From Clostridia bacterium (GTDB taxonomy: Bacteria; Bacillota; Clostridia; Peptostreptococcales; Anaerovoracaceae): a stretch of 57,496 nucleotides of DNA. This document shows, piece by piece, positions 16,090 through 24,094 of the stretch. The position numbers and the translations under genes are program-made. Numbering within the stretch: position 1 is the first letter of the stretch; each line of letters begins with the position of its first letter. The stretch lies in contig CAJTER010000019.1 in the NCBI GenBank assembly GCA_910575405.1, positions 24,404-81,899 of the forward strand, in the 5' to 3' direction. The notes beneath the pieces were generated by a model. That model saw only the letters and a program-made list of their open reading frames with translations, was not told the DNA's origin and did not search any database.

Positions 16090-18153
16090 TTGAAACGCAG
16101 TATGGAAGATAAATTGACAGATACTTTAGGTGCTTTTTTTGGGGGGAAAATCGCACTTTATGGATTGGGCATAGAAACAGAAAAACTTATACCTGAGATT
16201 TTAAAAAAAATTCAGGTGGTAGGTCTGCTAGACAGCTACAGAACAGAAGGTATGTTGTATGGACTACCAATTATTTCTTTAGAAGCAGCGATAGAGGCTG
16301 ACGTCGAATTGATTGTGGTTGTAGCGCGGCCTGGTTCTTGTAAAGCGATTGCCAGGAAGATTGCGGAAGTGTGCAGAGAAAATAGAATCGCATTGTTTGA
16401 TATTCGTGGTAATGACTTATGCAAAGGGAAAAAAGCAGTATACCATTTTCGAGATATTGAAGGAGTAAAGAAAGACGAGTTGCGGCAAATAGTGGCAGAA
16501 TACGATGTAATCAGTGTGGATTTGTTTGATACTTTAATTATGCGGCAGGTGCTATTTCCAACTGATGTATTTCCATTAGTCGAAAACAGGTTAAAAAAAT
16601 CGGGTTATTCCTTAAATGAGTTTTGCGCAAGAAGATTGGAGTGTGAAAAACGTCTGTCAAGGCTTTCAGCTCCAACCTTAGAAATGATTTATGAATCCAT
16701 GATAACTACATATGGAATATCAGATGTAACGGCTAGCATGTTGGCCGAACTGGAGTGGGTTGTAGATTGTGAAACCATATTGCCGCGAAACGATGTTTGC
16801 CAATTGGTGGAAGAAGCCAAAGACTTAGGCAAAGAAATTTATATTGTATCCGATACATTTTATCGCAGAAAGCAAATTGAAGTACTGCTGCACAAGTGCG
16901 GTATTAACGGTTATACAGAGATATTGGCATCTTGCGAATATGGTACAGGCAAAACAGGCAAGCTTTTTGAGCATTTGAAAGAAAGAGTTTCGAATAAAAC
17001 CTGTATACATATCGGTGATGATCCAACTGCAGATGTAGAATGTGCACAGAAAAATGGCATTGACGCTTGTCAATTATATAGCAGCTTAGAGCTTTTTGCC
17101 TGTTCCGGATACCTAGGGTTGTGGGACAGAATGGATACATTTTCAAATCGCCTGCGTATAGGAATGTTCGTGGCACGATTATTGAACAGTCCCTTTCAAT
17201 TCGAAGCAAATGCTTGCAAAATATCGGTAGAAAAAGCGCAGGATATCGGATATTTGTTTTTTGCACCTATAATCAGTGACTTTGTTTTGTGGTTCCATGA
17301 ACAAACCAAGGAACTCCCTAATATCTGGTTTAGCGCAAGAGATGGTTATTTGATTCAAAAGCTGTATGATGAAATTCAGGAGACCAAACGTTCTGTGTAT
17401 GTTTTAACATCCCGTACTGCAGTAATTAGGGCGGGAATGGAAACAAAAGAGGATATCGCATACGTAGAGTCAATGAAGTTTAGCGGAACACTACAGGAAC
17501 AGTTGAAAACGCGATTTGATATTGAAATTAGGCAAAATACTGAACCTGCGCTGCTGTCTGACTACTCTGAAGAAATTTTAGCCAGATCTAAAATCCAAAA
17601 GCGAAATTATAAGCAGTATCTTAAAACGCTTGAGTTACATGAAGGGGACATTGCATTCTTTGATTTTGTGGCAAAGGGAACTAGCCAAATGTATTTGGAG
17701 CGATTGGTAGATAAGCATTTAAAAGGTTTCTATTTTCTGCAGTTAGAAGAGGAAGAAATGCGCAGTAAAGGGTTGGATATTACTCCTTTTTATAAGCGGG
17801 AGGAATTGGATACCAGTGCGATTTTTAACGATTATTATATCTTAGAAACGATGCTGACTGCACCAGCCCCATCAGTAGAAGCGTTTGATGAAGAGGGAAA
17901 TCCGGTATATTCAGTAGAAACGAGAACAAAGAAGGACATCGAGTGCTTCTTGCAAATACAATGCGAGGTATATGCCTATTTTAAAACATATTTAAACTTA
18001 TGTCCAAAAGAAGAAAGAATAATCAATAAAGAGGTGGATGAAATCTTTTTATCTTTGATACATGAGCTTGCCATCAATAATGAAGCTTTTATGCGTTTAA
18101 TGGTAGAGGATCCCTTTTTCAATAGAATGACAGCTGTGACGGACTTGCTTTGA
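16090..18153 (+). CDS. HAD-domain protein with N-terminal Rossmann-like module
   Basis: 687 residues from a TTG at 16090; an ATG at 16102 is the alternative, and neither has a strong ribosome-binding site. Residues about 15-110 carry a divergent copy of the shared module (IALYGLGIETEKL, VVGLLDSYRTEG). A HAD phosphatase-like domain follows with motif I VDLFDTL (D144, D147), motif II VSDTFY, a Lys in YGTGKTGKLF and motif IV HIGDDPTADVE. The last 330 residues are unassigned and may form a partner catalytic or acceptor domain (DFVAKGTSQMYLERL). Proteins of this kind are common in surface polysaccharide loci, but the substrate is not known. It ends the AT-rich part of the island. Confidence 0.7.
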   Translation: MKRSMEDKLTDTLGAFFGGKIALYGLGIETEKLIPEILKKIQVVGLLDSYRTEGMLYGLPIISLEAAIEADVELIVVVARPGSCKAIARKIAEVCRENRIALFDIRGNDLCKGKKAVYHFRDIEGVKKDELRQIVAEYDVISVDLFDTLIMRQVLFPTDVFPLVENRLKKSGYSLNEFCARRLECEKRLSRLSAPTLEMIYESMITTYGISDVTASMLAELEWVVDCETILPRNDVCQLVEEAKDLGKEIYIVSDTFYRRKQIEVLLHKCGINGYTEILASCEYGTGKTGKLFEHLKERVSNKTCIHIGDDPTADVECAQKNGIDACQLYSSLELFACSGYLGLWDRMDTFSNRLRIGMFVARLLNSPFQFEANACKISVEKAQDIGYLFFAPIISDFVLWFHEQTKELPNIWFSARDGYLIQKLYDEIQETKRSVYVLTSRTAVIRAGMETKEDIAYVESMKFSGTLQEQLKTRFDIEIRQNTEPALLSDYSEEILARSKIQKRNYKQYLKTLELHEGDIAFFDFVAKGTSQMYLERLVDKHLKGFYFLQLEEEEMRSKGLDITPFYKREELDTSAIFNDYYILETMLTAPAPSVEAFDEEGNPVYSVETRTKKDIECFLQIQCEVYAYFKTYLNLCPKEERIINKEVDEIFLSLIHELAINNEAFMRLMVEDPFFNRMTAVTDLL

Positions 18154-18174
18154 GAGAGTGTATAAAAGGAATGT

Positions 18175-18849
18175 ATGACAATGAATTTTGAACTGACAGC
18201 ATCCATGATGTGTGCCAACTACGGAAACTTAGAAAAAGAAGTAACAGACCTGGAAGCAGGAGGAATCGACTCCTTCCACATTGATATTATGGACGGGCGT
18301 TATGTCCCCAATTATGCTATGTCCCTGAACGACATGGCATACATAGCCAAAGCAACGAGAAAGCCTCTCGACGTTCATCTGATGATCGAACATCCCAACA
18401 ACCGGATCGATCTTTTTTTAAAAAAATTGCGAAAGGGCGACACCATCTACATACACCCGGAAGCTGAATACCATCCATCCACCACACTGCAGAGTATCAT
18501 CAATGCAGGTATGATCCCGGGAATCGCCATCAACCCGGGGACTAGTATCGAAACGGTTATGGAAATGCTCCGTATTGTGGACAAGGTTCTGGTCATGTCC
18601 GTCAATCCGGGAAATGCCGGCCAGATGTACCTTCCTTATGTGGGAAAAAAGATTACAAGGCTGCTTGCAATGAAAGAGGAAATGGAGTTTGAAGTTTTTT
18701 GGGATGGGGCCTGCAGTGCTGATAAAATCCTGGAATTTGCGCCGAAGGGGGTTGACGGTTTTGTTCTGGGTACAACCTTGCTTTTCGGCAAGAATCGTTC
18801 ATATGCAGACATTTTAGCGGATATCCGAAACATGAGGTTAACCCCATGA
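18175..18849 (+). CDS. Ribulose-phosphate 3-epimerase family protein
   Basis: The 224-residue TIM barrel shows RPE signatures in order: FHIDIMDGRYVPNYA, DVHLMIEHPNN, AINPGTS, VMSVNPGNAGQMY, a WDGACS loop in place of the usual DGG, and GFVLGTTLLFG. The metal and acid/base positions appear largely kept, but several loops differ from housekeeping RPE, so it may use another ketose phosphate. Followed by a cytidylyltransferase (4-base overlap) and, further on, a polyol-phosphate dehydrogenase-like gene, it probably supplies a pentulose 5-phosphate for CDP-pentitol synthesis. The start may be the ATG at 18181. GC content rises sharply here compared with the upstream genes. Confidence 0.8.
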   Translation: MTMNFELTASMMCANYGNLEKEVTDLEAGGIDSFHIDIMDGRYVPNYAMSLNDMAYIAKATRKPLDVHLMIEHPNNRIDLFLKKLRKGDTIYIHPEAEYHPSTTLQSIINAGMIPGIAINPGTSIETVMEMLRIVDKVLVMSVNPGNAGQMYLPYVGKKITRLLAMKEEMEFEVFWDGACSADKILEFAPKGVDGFVLGTTLLFGKNRSYADILADIRNMRLTP

Positions 18850-19568
18850 ACATCGCTCTGATTTTATCCGGCGGCAGCGGAACCAGACTGGGAGCTGATA
18901 TCCCAAAGCAATACCTTACCATATGCGGGGAAAGGGTCCTCATAGCCACACTCCGAAGGTTCTACAATCATCCGCAAATCCACGCTCTGCAGCTCGTAGC
19001 AGCGCCAGAGTGGCAGGATGTGATCTTGGCGGAACAGACAGGATTGCCTCGTTCAGAAGCTGTTTTCCGGGGCTTCTCTCTGCCCGGTGAAACCCGACAG
19101 CTGTCCATCCTAAATGGCCTTCGGGATATCTCTACCTATGCAGAGGCAGAGGACACAGTTTTAATCCACGATGCTGCAAGGCCACTGGTTTCCGCCCAGC
19201 TGATATCCAATTGCTTGGATGCAGTACAGGGCCATGATGGCGTCATGCCAGCGCTGCCCATGGCTGATACCGTGTATCTCAGCCATAATGGAACACAGGT
19301 GTCAGAACTTTTAAAGCGGGAACAGGTCGTTGCTGGACAGGCACCGGAAGCCTTCCGATTGGGCAAATATTTAAACGCAAATGAGAGGATTTTACCAGAG
19401 CAAATTTACAATATCAAAGGCTCCACAGAGCCTGCAATCTTGGCAGGCCTGGATATTGCAATCATCCCCGGTGATCCGGGCAATTTTAAAATTACTGCGC
19501 GCGAAGATCTGAAGCGATATGAGTATCTTTTGAAAAAGGAATGTCCGAAGAACCGTCTGAAAAAATAG
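18846..19568 (+). CDS. IspD/TarI-family cytidylyltransferase
   Basis: This 240-residue nucleotidyltransferase has LILSGGSGTRLGADIPKQYL at its start, LIHDAARPL, a PALPMADTVYL stretch and NIKGSTEPAILAGLDIAII. The family includes IspD (CDP-methylerythritol) and TarI (CDP-ribitol). Its overlap with an RPE-like gene and its place inside a glycan locus favour a TarI-like role, joining CTP with ribitol 5-phosphate or a related pentitol phosphate. No MEP-pathway neighbour is present. Substrate specificity cannot be decided by eye, so IspD remains possible. Confidence 0.8.
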   Translation: MNIALILSGGSGTRLGADIPKQYLTICGERVLIATLRRFYNHPQIHALQLVAAPEWQDVILAEQTGLPRSEAVFRGFSLPGETRQLSILNGLRDISTYAEAEDTVLIHDAARPLVSAQLISNCLDAVQGHDGVMPALPMADTVYLSHNGTQVSELLKREQVVAGQAPEAFRLGKYLNANERILPEQIYNIKGSTEPAILAGLDIAIIPGDPGNFKITAREDLKRYEYLLKKECPKNRLKK

Positions 19569-19609
19569 CCATTTGGTGGTGACCCCATCAGGAAGGAGAA
19601 CGAATAATC

Positions 19610-21679
19610 ATGAACAAAGAATTGCTTCTCAGCCATATGAACAGTTATCAGGGGATCTCCTCCATGCTCCGGGAATACAGCTATGATGAGATCTCCGAAG
19701 CAGTGGTCGCTGTCCTGAATACCCACCGTTCAACACTGGAGCATCACCCTATGGGCGGATATTCCAAAGGCAAACGCAGCGGAGCCTGGCAATATGTGCT
19801 GCGGGATTTGATACAAAATATCGACTATTATGATTGGGTATTTACGCGGCTGGCGGATGAAGAATCCAAACGGGTGTTTACCAACCTGATCCAGTTCCGG
19901 ATTGTTCCGGACATGCAGTTTATTGAGTCAGCCTTTGATCCGGTCAACCATCAGTATTTTGATAAAACGATTGTCTCCTGTAATACAGATGAAGTATTTG
20001 TTGACTGCGGCGGCTTTACCGGCGACACGACCGAGGACTTTATCCGTCAGTATCAACACTATAAAAAGATCTATGTGTACGAGCCTTCCAGCGATAATAT
20101 TGCTGCCTGCAGAGAAAACCTGAAACAATATCGCGATGTGGAAGTGCACCAATGCGGAGTAGGAGAAAAAGAAGAGAAGCTTATTATATCCGGAAGCGGC
20201 TCTTCCAGCAGCTTTGTCGGAGCAGAGCAGGCAGCGGAGGATTCCGATACCATAGCGATTATTTCTCTTGATGGAAGTATCAAGGAACCCGTGACCTTTA
20301 TCAAAATGGACATCGAAGGCTTTGAAATTCCGGCAATCATCGGCGCGAAACATCACATACAAAAGGACAGCCCCAAACTGGCCATATGCACCTACCATAT
20401 TATCAGCGATATATGGGAAATTCCAAAGTTGATCGATTCCATTAACCCGGATTACGACTTTTATTTCCGGCACTATATGAAAACCCAAAACTGGGAAACC
20501 GTTTTATACGCCATTCCAAAACAAAAAGGGGATACAGCTGTGGAGCATCGCCCGGAAGCGGCGAAAGCGGGAGAGGGACAGCCGAAACGAATCATGGCAA
20601 TGGCGCCCTATCCGCGAGGCTGGAGCAATGTGGAACTGGTTAAAGACTGCGGTCTGATTCCCTATCTGCTTCACAAAAATCATGGACATGAAGTAACTAT
20701 GATAGGCGCTGATGGAAAAGACTACAGCAACCAAAAATATATTGAAGGCGTGAAGCTGGAGTTTCTTGCGGACGGGGAAGAGCAGACGAAGCTGGAGTAT
20801 ATGGCCGAACATGCTAGGCAGATTGACTGCCTGATCCTGAGAGGCTGTTACTCTTCCAATTTTAATGTTGCCAACATATACAAACAGGTAAATCCTGAGG
20901 GGCGCATCTATGTGGGGCTGGATGCCAACAGCCACTGGATGGATCGGATTATTTGGACGGAGGAACACTTTTCAGCCTTTATGGACTGCTGTGACGTGAT
21001 TGCAACTTCCTGTACGGCCATGCAGAAGCACCTGAACGAAAAATGGCCCTGGAAGATCGAACGCATTTTTAACGGATTTTATCACTTTGGAAGGGGTGAG
21101 ATCAAGCCGGATTTTGATAAAAAAGAAAACATCATCCTGACTGTTTCCAGACTAGGGACAGAACAGAAGATGACCAATATGCTGCTGGAGGCTTTTGCGG
21201 CGATTGCGCCAAAACTTCCGGACTGGAAGCTGCACCTTGTAGGAACGGTGGAAAAGAGTTTTAAGGGATACATAGAAGCGTATTTTAAGAGGTTTCCGGA
21301 ATTGAAAGAACGGTGCATCTTTACCGGCCCGATTCAGGAGCGGGATGCGTTATTTGAGGAATATCGGAAGGCAAAGATATTTGCCCTTCCCTCAAGCTTT
21401 GAAGGCGGCACTCCCAATGTGATTGCTGAAGCCCTCAACGCCAGCTGTGTAATTGCCATAACGAAGATAGACGCCTATGAAGACGCCATAGACAGCGGCA
21501 GGTGTGGCATGGCCTGTGACCTGTTTGATACAGAGGGCTTTGCCCGGATCCTGCTGTCGCTGTGCACACATGAGGATTTAAGGGAACTGTCAGCCCACGC
21601 TTATGAGCATGGCTCAACAAACTTTAACATGGAACAGATAGTGGCAAGATTAAACGAAATGCTGTTCGGAGGAAAATGA
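19610..21679 (+). CDS. FkbM methyltransferase-GT4 glycosyltransferase fusion
   Basis: The 689-residue protein has two enzymatic halves. Residues about 100-300 are an FkbM-type SAM methyltransferase (FVDCGGFTGDTTEDF, IYVYEPSSDNIAACR, FIKMDIEGFEIPAI). Residues about 325-689 are a GT4-type GT-B transferase (a short N-terminal part with PYPRGWSNVELV, then LTVSRLGTEQKMTNML, FTGPIQERDALF, LPSSFEGGTPNVIAEAL). One polypeptide could both O-methylate and transfer a sugar, giving methyl-capped or internally methylated glycans. Methylated sugars are common on clostridial flagellins. A strong AAGGAGAA-type site precedes the ATG and the next gene starts two bases after the stop. Confidence 0.85.
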   Translation: MNKELLLSHMNSYQGISSMLREYSYDEISEAVVAVLNTHRSTLEHHPMGGYSKGKRSGAWQYVLRDLIQNIDYYDWVFTRLADEESKRVFTNLIQFRIVPDMQFIESAFDPVNHQYFDKTIVSCNTDEVFVDCGGFTGDTTEDFIRQYQHYKKIYVYEPSSDNIAACRENLKQYRDVEVHQCGVGEKEEKLIISGSGSSSSFVGAEQAAEDSDTIAIISLDGSIKEPVTFIKMDIEGFEIPAIIGAKHHIQKDSPKLAICTYHIISDIWEIPKLIDSINPDYDFYFRHYMKTQNWETVLYAIPKQKGDTAVEHRPEAAKAGEGQPKRIMAMAPYPRGWSNVELVKDCGLIPYLLHKNHGHEVTMIGADGKDYSNQKYIEGVKLEFLADGEEQTKLEYMAEHARQIDCLILRGCYSSNFNVANIYKQVNPEGRIYVGLDANSHWMDRIIWTEEHFSAFMDCCDVIATSCTAMQKHLNEKWPWKIERIFNGFYHFGRGEIKPDFDKKENIILTVSRLGTEQKMTNMLLEAFAAIAPKLPDWKLHLVGTVEKSFKGYIEAYFKRFPELKERCIFTGPIQERDALFEEYRKAKIFALPSSFEGGTPNVIAEALNASCVIAITKIDAYEDAIDSGRCGMACDLFDTEGFARILLSLCTHEDLRELSAHAYEHGSTNFNMEQIVARLNEMLFGGK

Positions 21680-21680
21680 T

Positions 21681-22664
21681 ATGGGACAGATTCAATTTGA
21701 AAACGAAAAATTTTTATATAAGGATGGCGATTCCTGTGAAATTTTGCTGGACTGCAGGAACTTCATGGGCAATAAAAGCAGAATTCCCATGCATTCCTTT
21801 GATTCAGATGCGCTGACCATTCCCAAATTGCTTGTGGAATGCCTGGGTCAGCATGAAGCATTGTGCAATGGGCAGGAGGAGGTTCATAATGGTTATGAAA
21901 CTATGATACTCAATCTGCTTCTGATTTCAGAGCTTATCAAAAAGCCATTTCCTCTCAATGTGCTGGAGCTGGGCTGCACCAGCGGAATTGTCAGTTGTTA
22001 TCTGGCTACGGTTCTGGGAATCTTTCATGCAGAAAATATGCTTTGCTGTGTGTCCGATGCAGTTGGAAATACCAGCGGAAATCAGTGGCTGGATCGGGTT
22101 TCACTAGTAAAAGATCCTCCTCGACTTACGATGGAGGCTGCGGACTACGATGATACCCTGTTGGAATCGGAAGCCTTTCACGTTGTGTTTATCAATGGTA
22201 CAGTTCGCTTTGAAGAGCCATATCGTGTGATTCAGGAGGCGGAGCGGCTTTGCAAAAAAGGGGGAAGGCTTGTATGCTATGCTTGTAATGCCTCGCTCCT
22301 GGAAAACAGCTTCCGACTGAAATTCGCGGAAAGAAACGAATATACCTTGAAGCCGGATGTATGCATTTTAACGGCAAAGAAAGACAGTGTGGAGGAGCCG
22401 GAGAACAAAACAGGCAAGGGAGGAAGCCTTGGGGCAGATGCTTTTTTTGCAGAACTTCGGTACGATTTGAGTCTGCCGCTGGAAAAGGAACGGATACGGC
22501 TGCGAATCAAGCAATGTGAGCAGCTTATTTCTGAGAACGTTTATCAAGAAGATACGAATTTAAAAATACGGTTAATCGACATAAAGGAGCAGCTCATTCA
22601 ATATCTGCTGTATGGAAAAGCTTCTGCCCTGGAGGGCATACAGGCTTTGGTTGAAAGACGATAA
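21681..22664 (+). CDS. Methyltransferase-like protein of unknown specificity
   Basis: 327 residues. Residues about 75-210 look like a class I SAM methyltransferase fold: VLELGCTSGIVSCYL (motif I), FHVVFINGTVRFEEPYRVI (motif II region) and LCKKGGRLVCYAC. The acidic residue usually found after motif I is not obvious, so SAM binding is uncertain. The C-terminal 100 residues are helical and charged. It is almost contiguous with the FkbM-GT4 gene, so a role in the same glycan is likely. Confidence 0.6.
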   Translation: MGQIQFENEKFLYKDGDSCEILLDCRNFMGNKSRIPMHSFDSDALTIPKLLVECLGQHEALCNGQEEVHNGYETMILNLLLISELIKKPFPLNVLELGCTSGIVSCYLATVLGIFHAENMLCCVSDAVGNTSGNQWLDRVSLVKDPPRLTMEAADYDDTLLESEAFHVVFINGTVRFEEPYRVIQEAERLCKKGGRLVCYACNASLLENSFRLKFAERNEYTLKPDVCILTAKKDSVEEPENKTGKGGSLGADAFFAELRYDLSLPLEKERIRLRIKQCEQLISENVYQEDTNLKIRLIDIKEQLIQYLLYGKASALEGIQALVERR

Positions 22665-22756
22665 AAAATGGGATTTGCCGCTGAGAGCGATGGCAGGTGC
22701 GTGAACCGCCATTTGCACCAGGTAAACTCTTATATACAAACCGGAGGATCCCCAAA

Positions 22757-23857
22757 ATGAACGCATACATCCTGCACGAAATCAACCAGCTTACATACAA
22801 ACAAACGGACAGGCCAATCCCAGGCCCGGGCGAAGTCCTCCTGCAGGTAAAAGCAGCTGGAATCTGTGGCTCCGACATACCCAGGATCTACAGAACCGGG
22901 GCCCATATTCACCCCTTAATTCCGGGCCACGAATTTTCCGGCATCGTGATAAAAGCAGGGGAGCAGGCAGACGTCATATACCGGGAGCATTTGTCCGTTT
23001 CTCGCAGAGACTGTCCGAGTCAATCAGAACCCCTGACCGGAAAACGAATGGGCGTCTTCCCTCTAATCCCCTGCGGGTGCTGCTCCCAGTGCAGGGAAGG
23101 CCGCTACGAGCTGTGCCGAACCTACAGCTATCTCGGTTCCCGCAGAAACGGAGGCTTCGCAGAATTTGCTCTGGTCCCAGCAGCAAACCTCATCGAAATC
23201 CCGAAGAGTGTAAGCTTTGAGGAAGCCGCCATGCTGGAACCGATGGCCGTTGCGGTTCATGCCATGCGAAGAGCAAACTTGACACCAAGCGATACCATTG
23301 CAATCTGCGGCCTTGGAACCATTGGCCTTCTCCTGTTGCTCTTCTTACAGGAAGCGGGCTTTTCCAACATCCTGGCAATCGGAAACAAACATATCCAGCA
23401 GCAGCTGGCCATTCAAAATGGATTGCCAGAGGCGTGCTATTGCGACAGCAGGCAGCAGAATGCAGGCGAGTGGCTCATGGAACAAACAGGCGGACAGGGA
23501 GCTTCCACCTTCTTTGAATGCGTCGGAAAAGAGGAGACCGCATCCTTAGCCGTGGACAGTACAGCTCCCGAGGGCCAGATTGTGCTGGTAGGAAACCCTC
23601 ATTCGGATATAGGGTTGGAGCAGGATATATACTGGAAGATCCTGCGAAACCAGCTGACCATAAGAGGAACATGGAATTCCTCATTTACTCACAGTGCAGA
23701 TGATGACTGGCATTATGTCTTAAACCGCTTGGAGCAGAAAAGAATAAGGCCTGGCTGCTTAATCACTCATCGCTTCTCGCTGGCAGAGCTGGAGCGAGGG
23801 ATGCATATTATGAGAGATAAGTCTGAGGAGTACGGGAAGATCATGGGGAGTCTATAA
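22757..23857 (+). CDS. Zinc-dependent polyol(-phosphate) dehydrogenase-like protein (MDR family)
   Basis: About 366 residues from the ATG at 22757, preceded by GGAGG at 22743-22747. A longer frame from 22697 lacks support. Catalytic-zinc residues are visible in GICGSDIPR and PGHEFSG. The structural-zinc cysteines are intact in PCGCCSQCREGRYELC, and the nucleotide site is AICGLGTIGLLLLL. The closest family impression is galactitol-1-phosphate/threonine-type dehydrogenases. In this context it could play the TarJ role, reducing a pentulose 5-phosphate to the pentitol phosphate used by the cytidylyltransferase. That role is inferred. It is the last gene of the island. Confidence 0.8.
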   Translation: MNAYILHEINQLTYKQTDRPIPGPGEVLLQVKAAGICGSDIPRIYRTGAHIHPLIPGHEFSGIVIKAGEQADVIYREHLSVSRRDCPSQSEPLTGKRMGVFPLIPCGCCSQCREGRYELCRTYSYLGSRRNGGFAEFALVPAANLIEIPKSVSFEEAAMLEPMAVAVHAMRRANLTPSDTIAICGLGTIGLLLLLFLQEAGFSNILAIGNKHIQQQLAIQNGLPEACYCDSRQQNAGEWLMEQTGGQGASTFFECVGKEETASLAVDSTAPEGQIVLVGNPHSDIGLEQDIYWKILRNQLTIRGTWNSSFTHSADDDWHYVLNRLEQKRIRPGCLITHRFSLAELERGMHIMRDKSEEYGKIMGSL

Positions 23858-24009
23858 AGGCAGATGGTCAGTACAATATAACACCATAAAGTTGCTATCT
23901 TTTTATAAAGTGCAGTACATATTGGCGCAGATTTTGAAAAAATAAGAACAAAAAAGTGATAAAAAGTCATGCAAAGTGCAAAATTATTGTGTTTTTAAAA
24001 AAGCAGGAA

Positions 24010-24018
24010 TGTTATAAT
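24010..24018 (+). promoter_or_regulatory. Extended -10 promoter for the APC permease
   Basis: TGTTATAAT (24010-24018) is an extended -10 element (TGnTATAAT). A TTGTGT lies 20 bases upstream, too far for a good -35. The 237-base gap after the glycan island otherwise shows AT-rich sequence with no gene. Confidence 0.45.
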
Positions 24019-24094
24019 GATTTCGTAAATTGTAATTGTTATATGCCTTATAAGTGTATGTAGCTGCAAAATGTGACAAAGGAGGTTATATTTT

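Noticed and set aside
18846-19568. Housekeeping ispD of the MEP pathway
   Set aside because: Not excluded, but overlap with an RPE-like gene and glycan context favour a TarI-like role, so no gene symbol is given.
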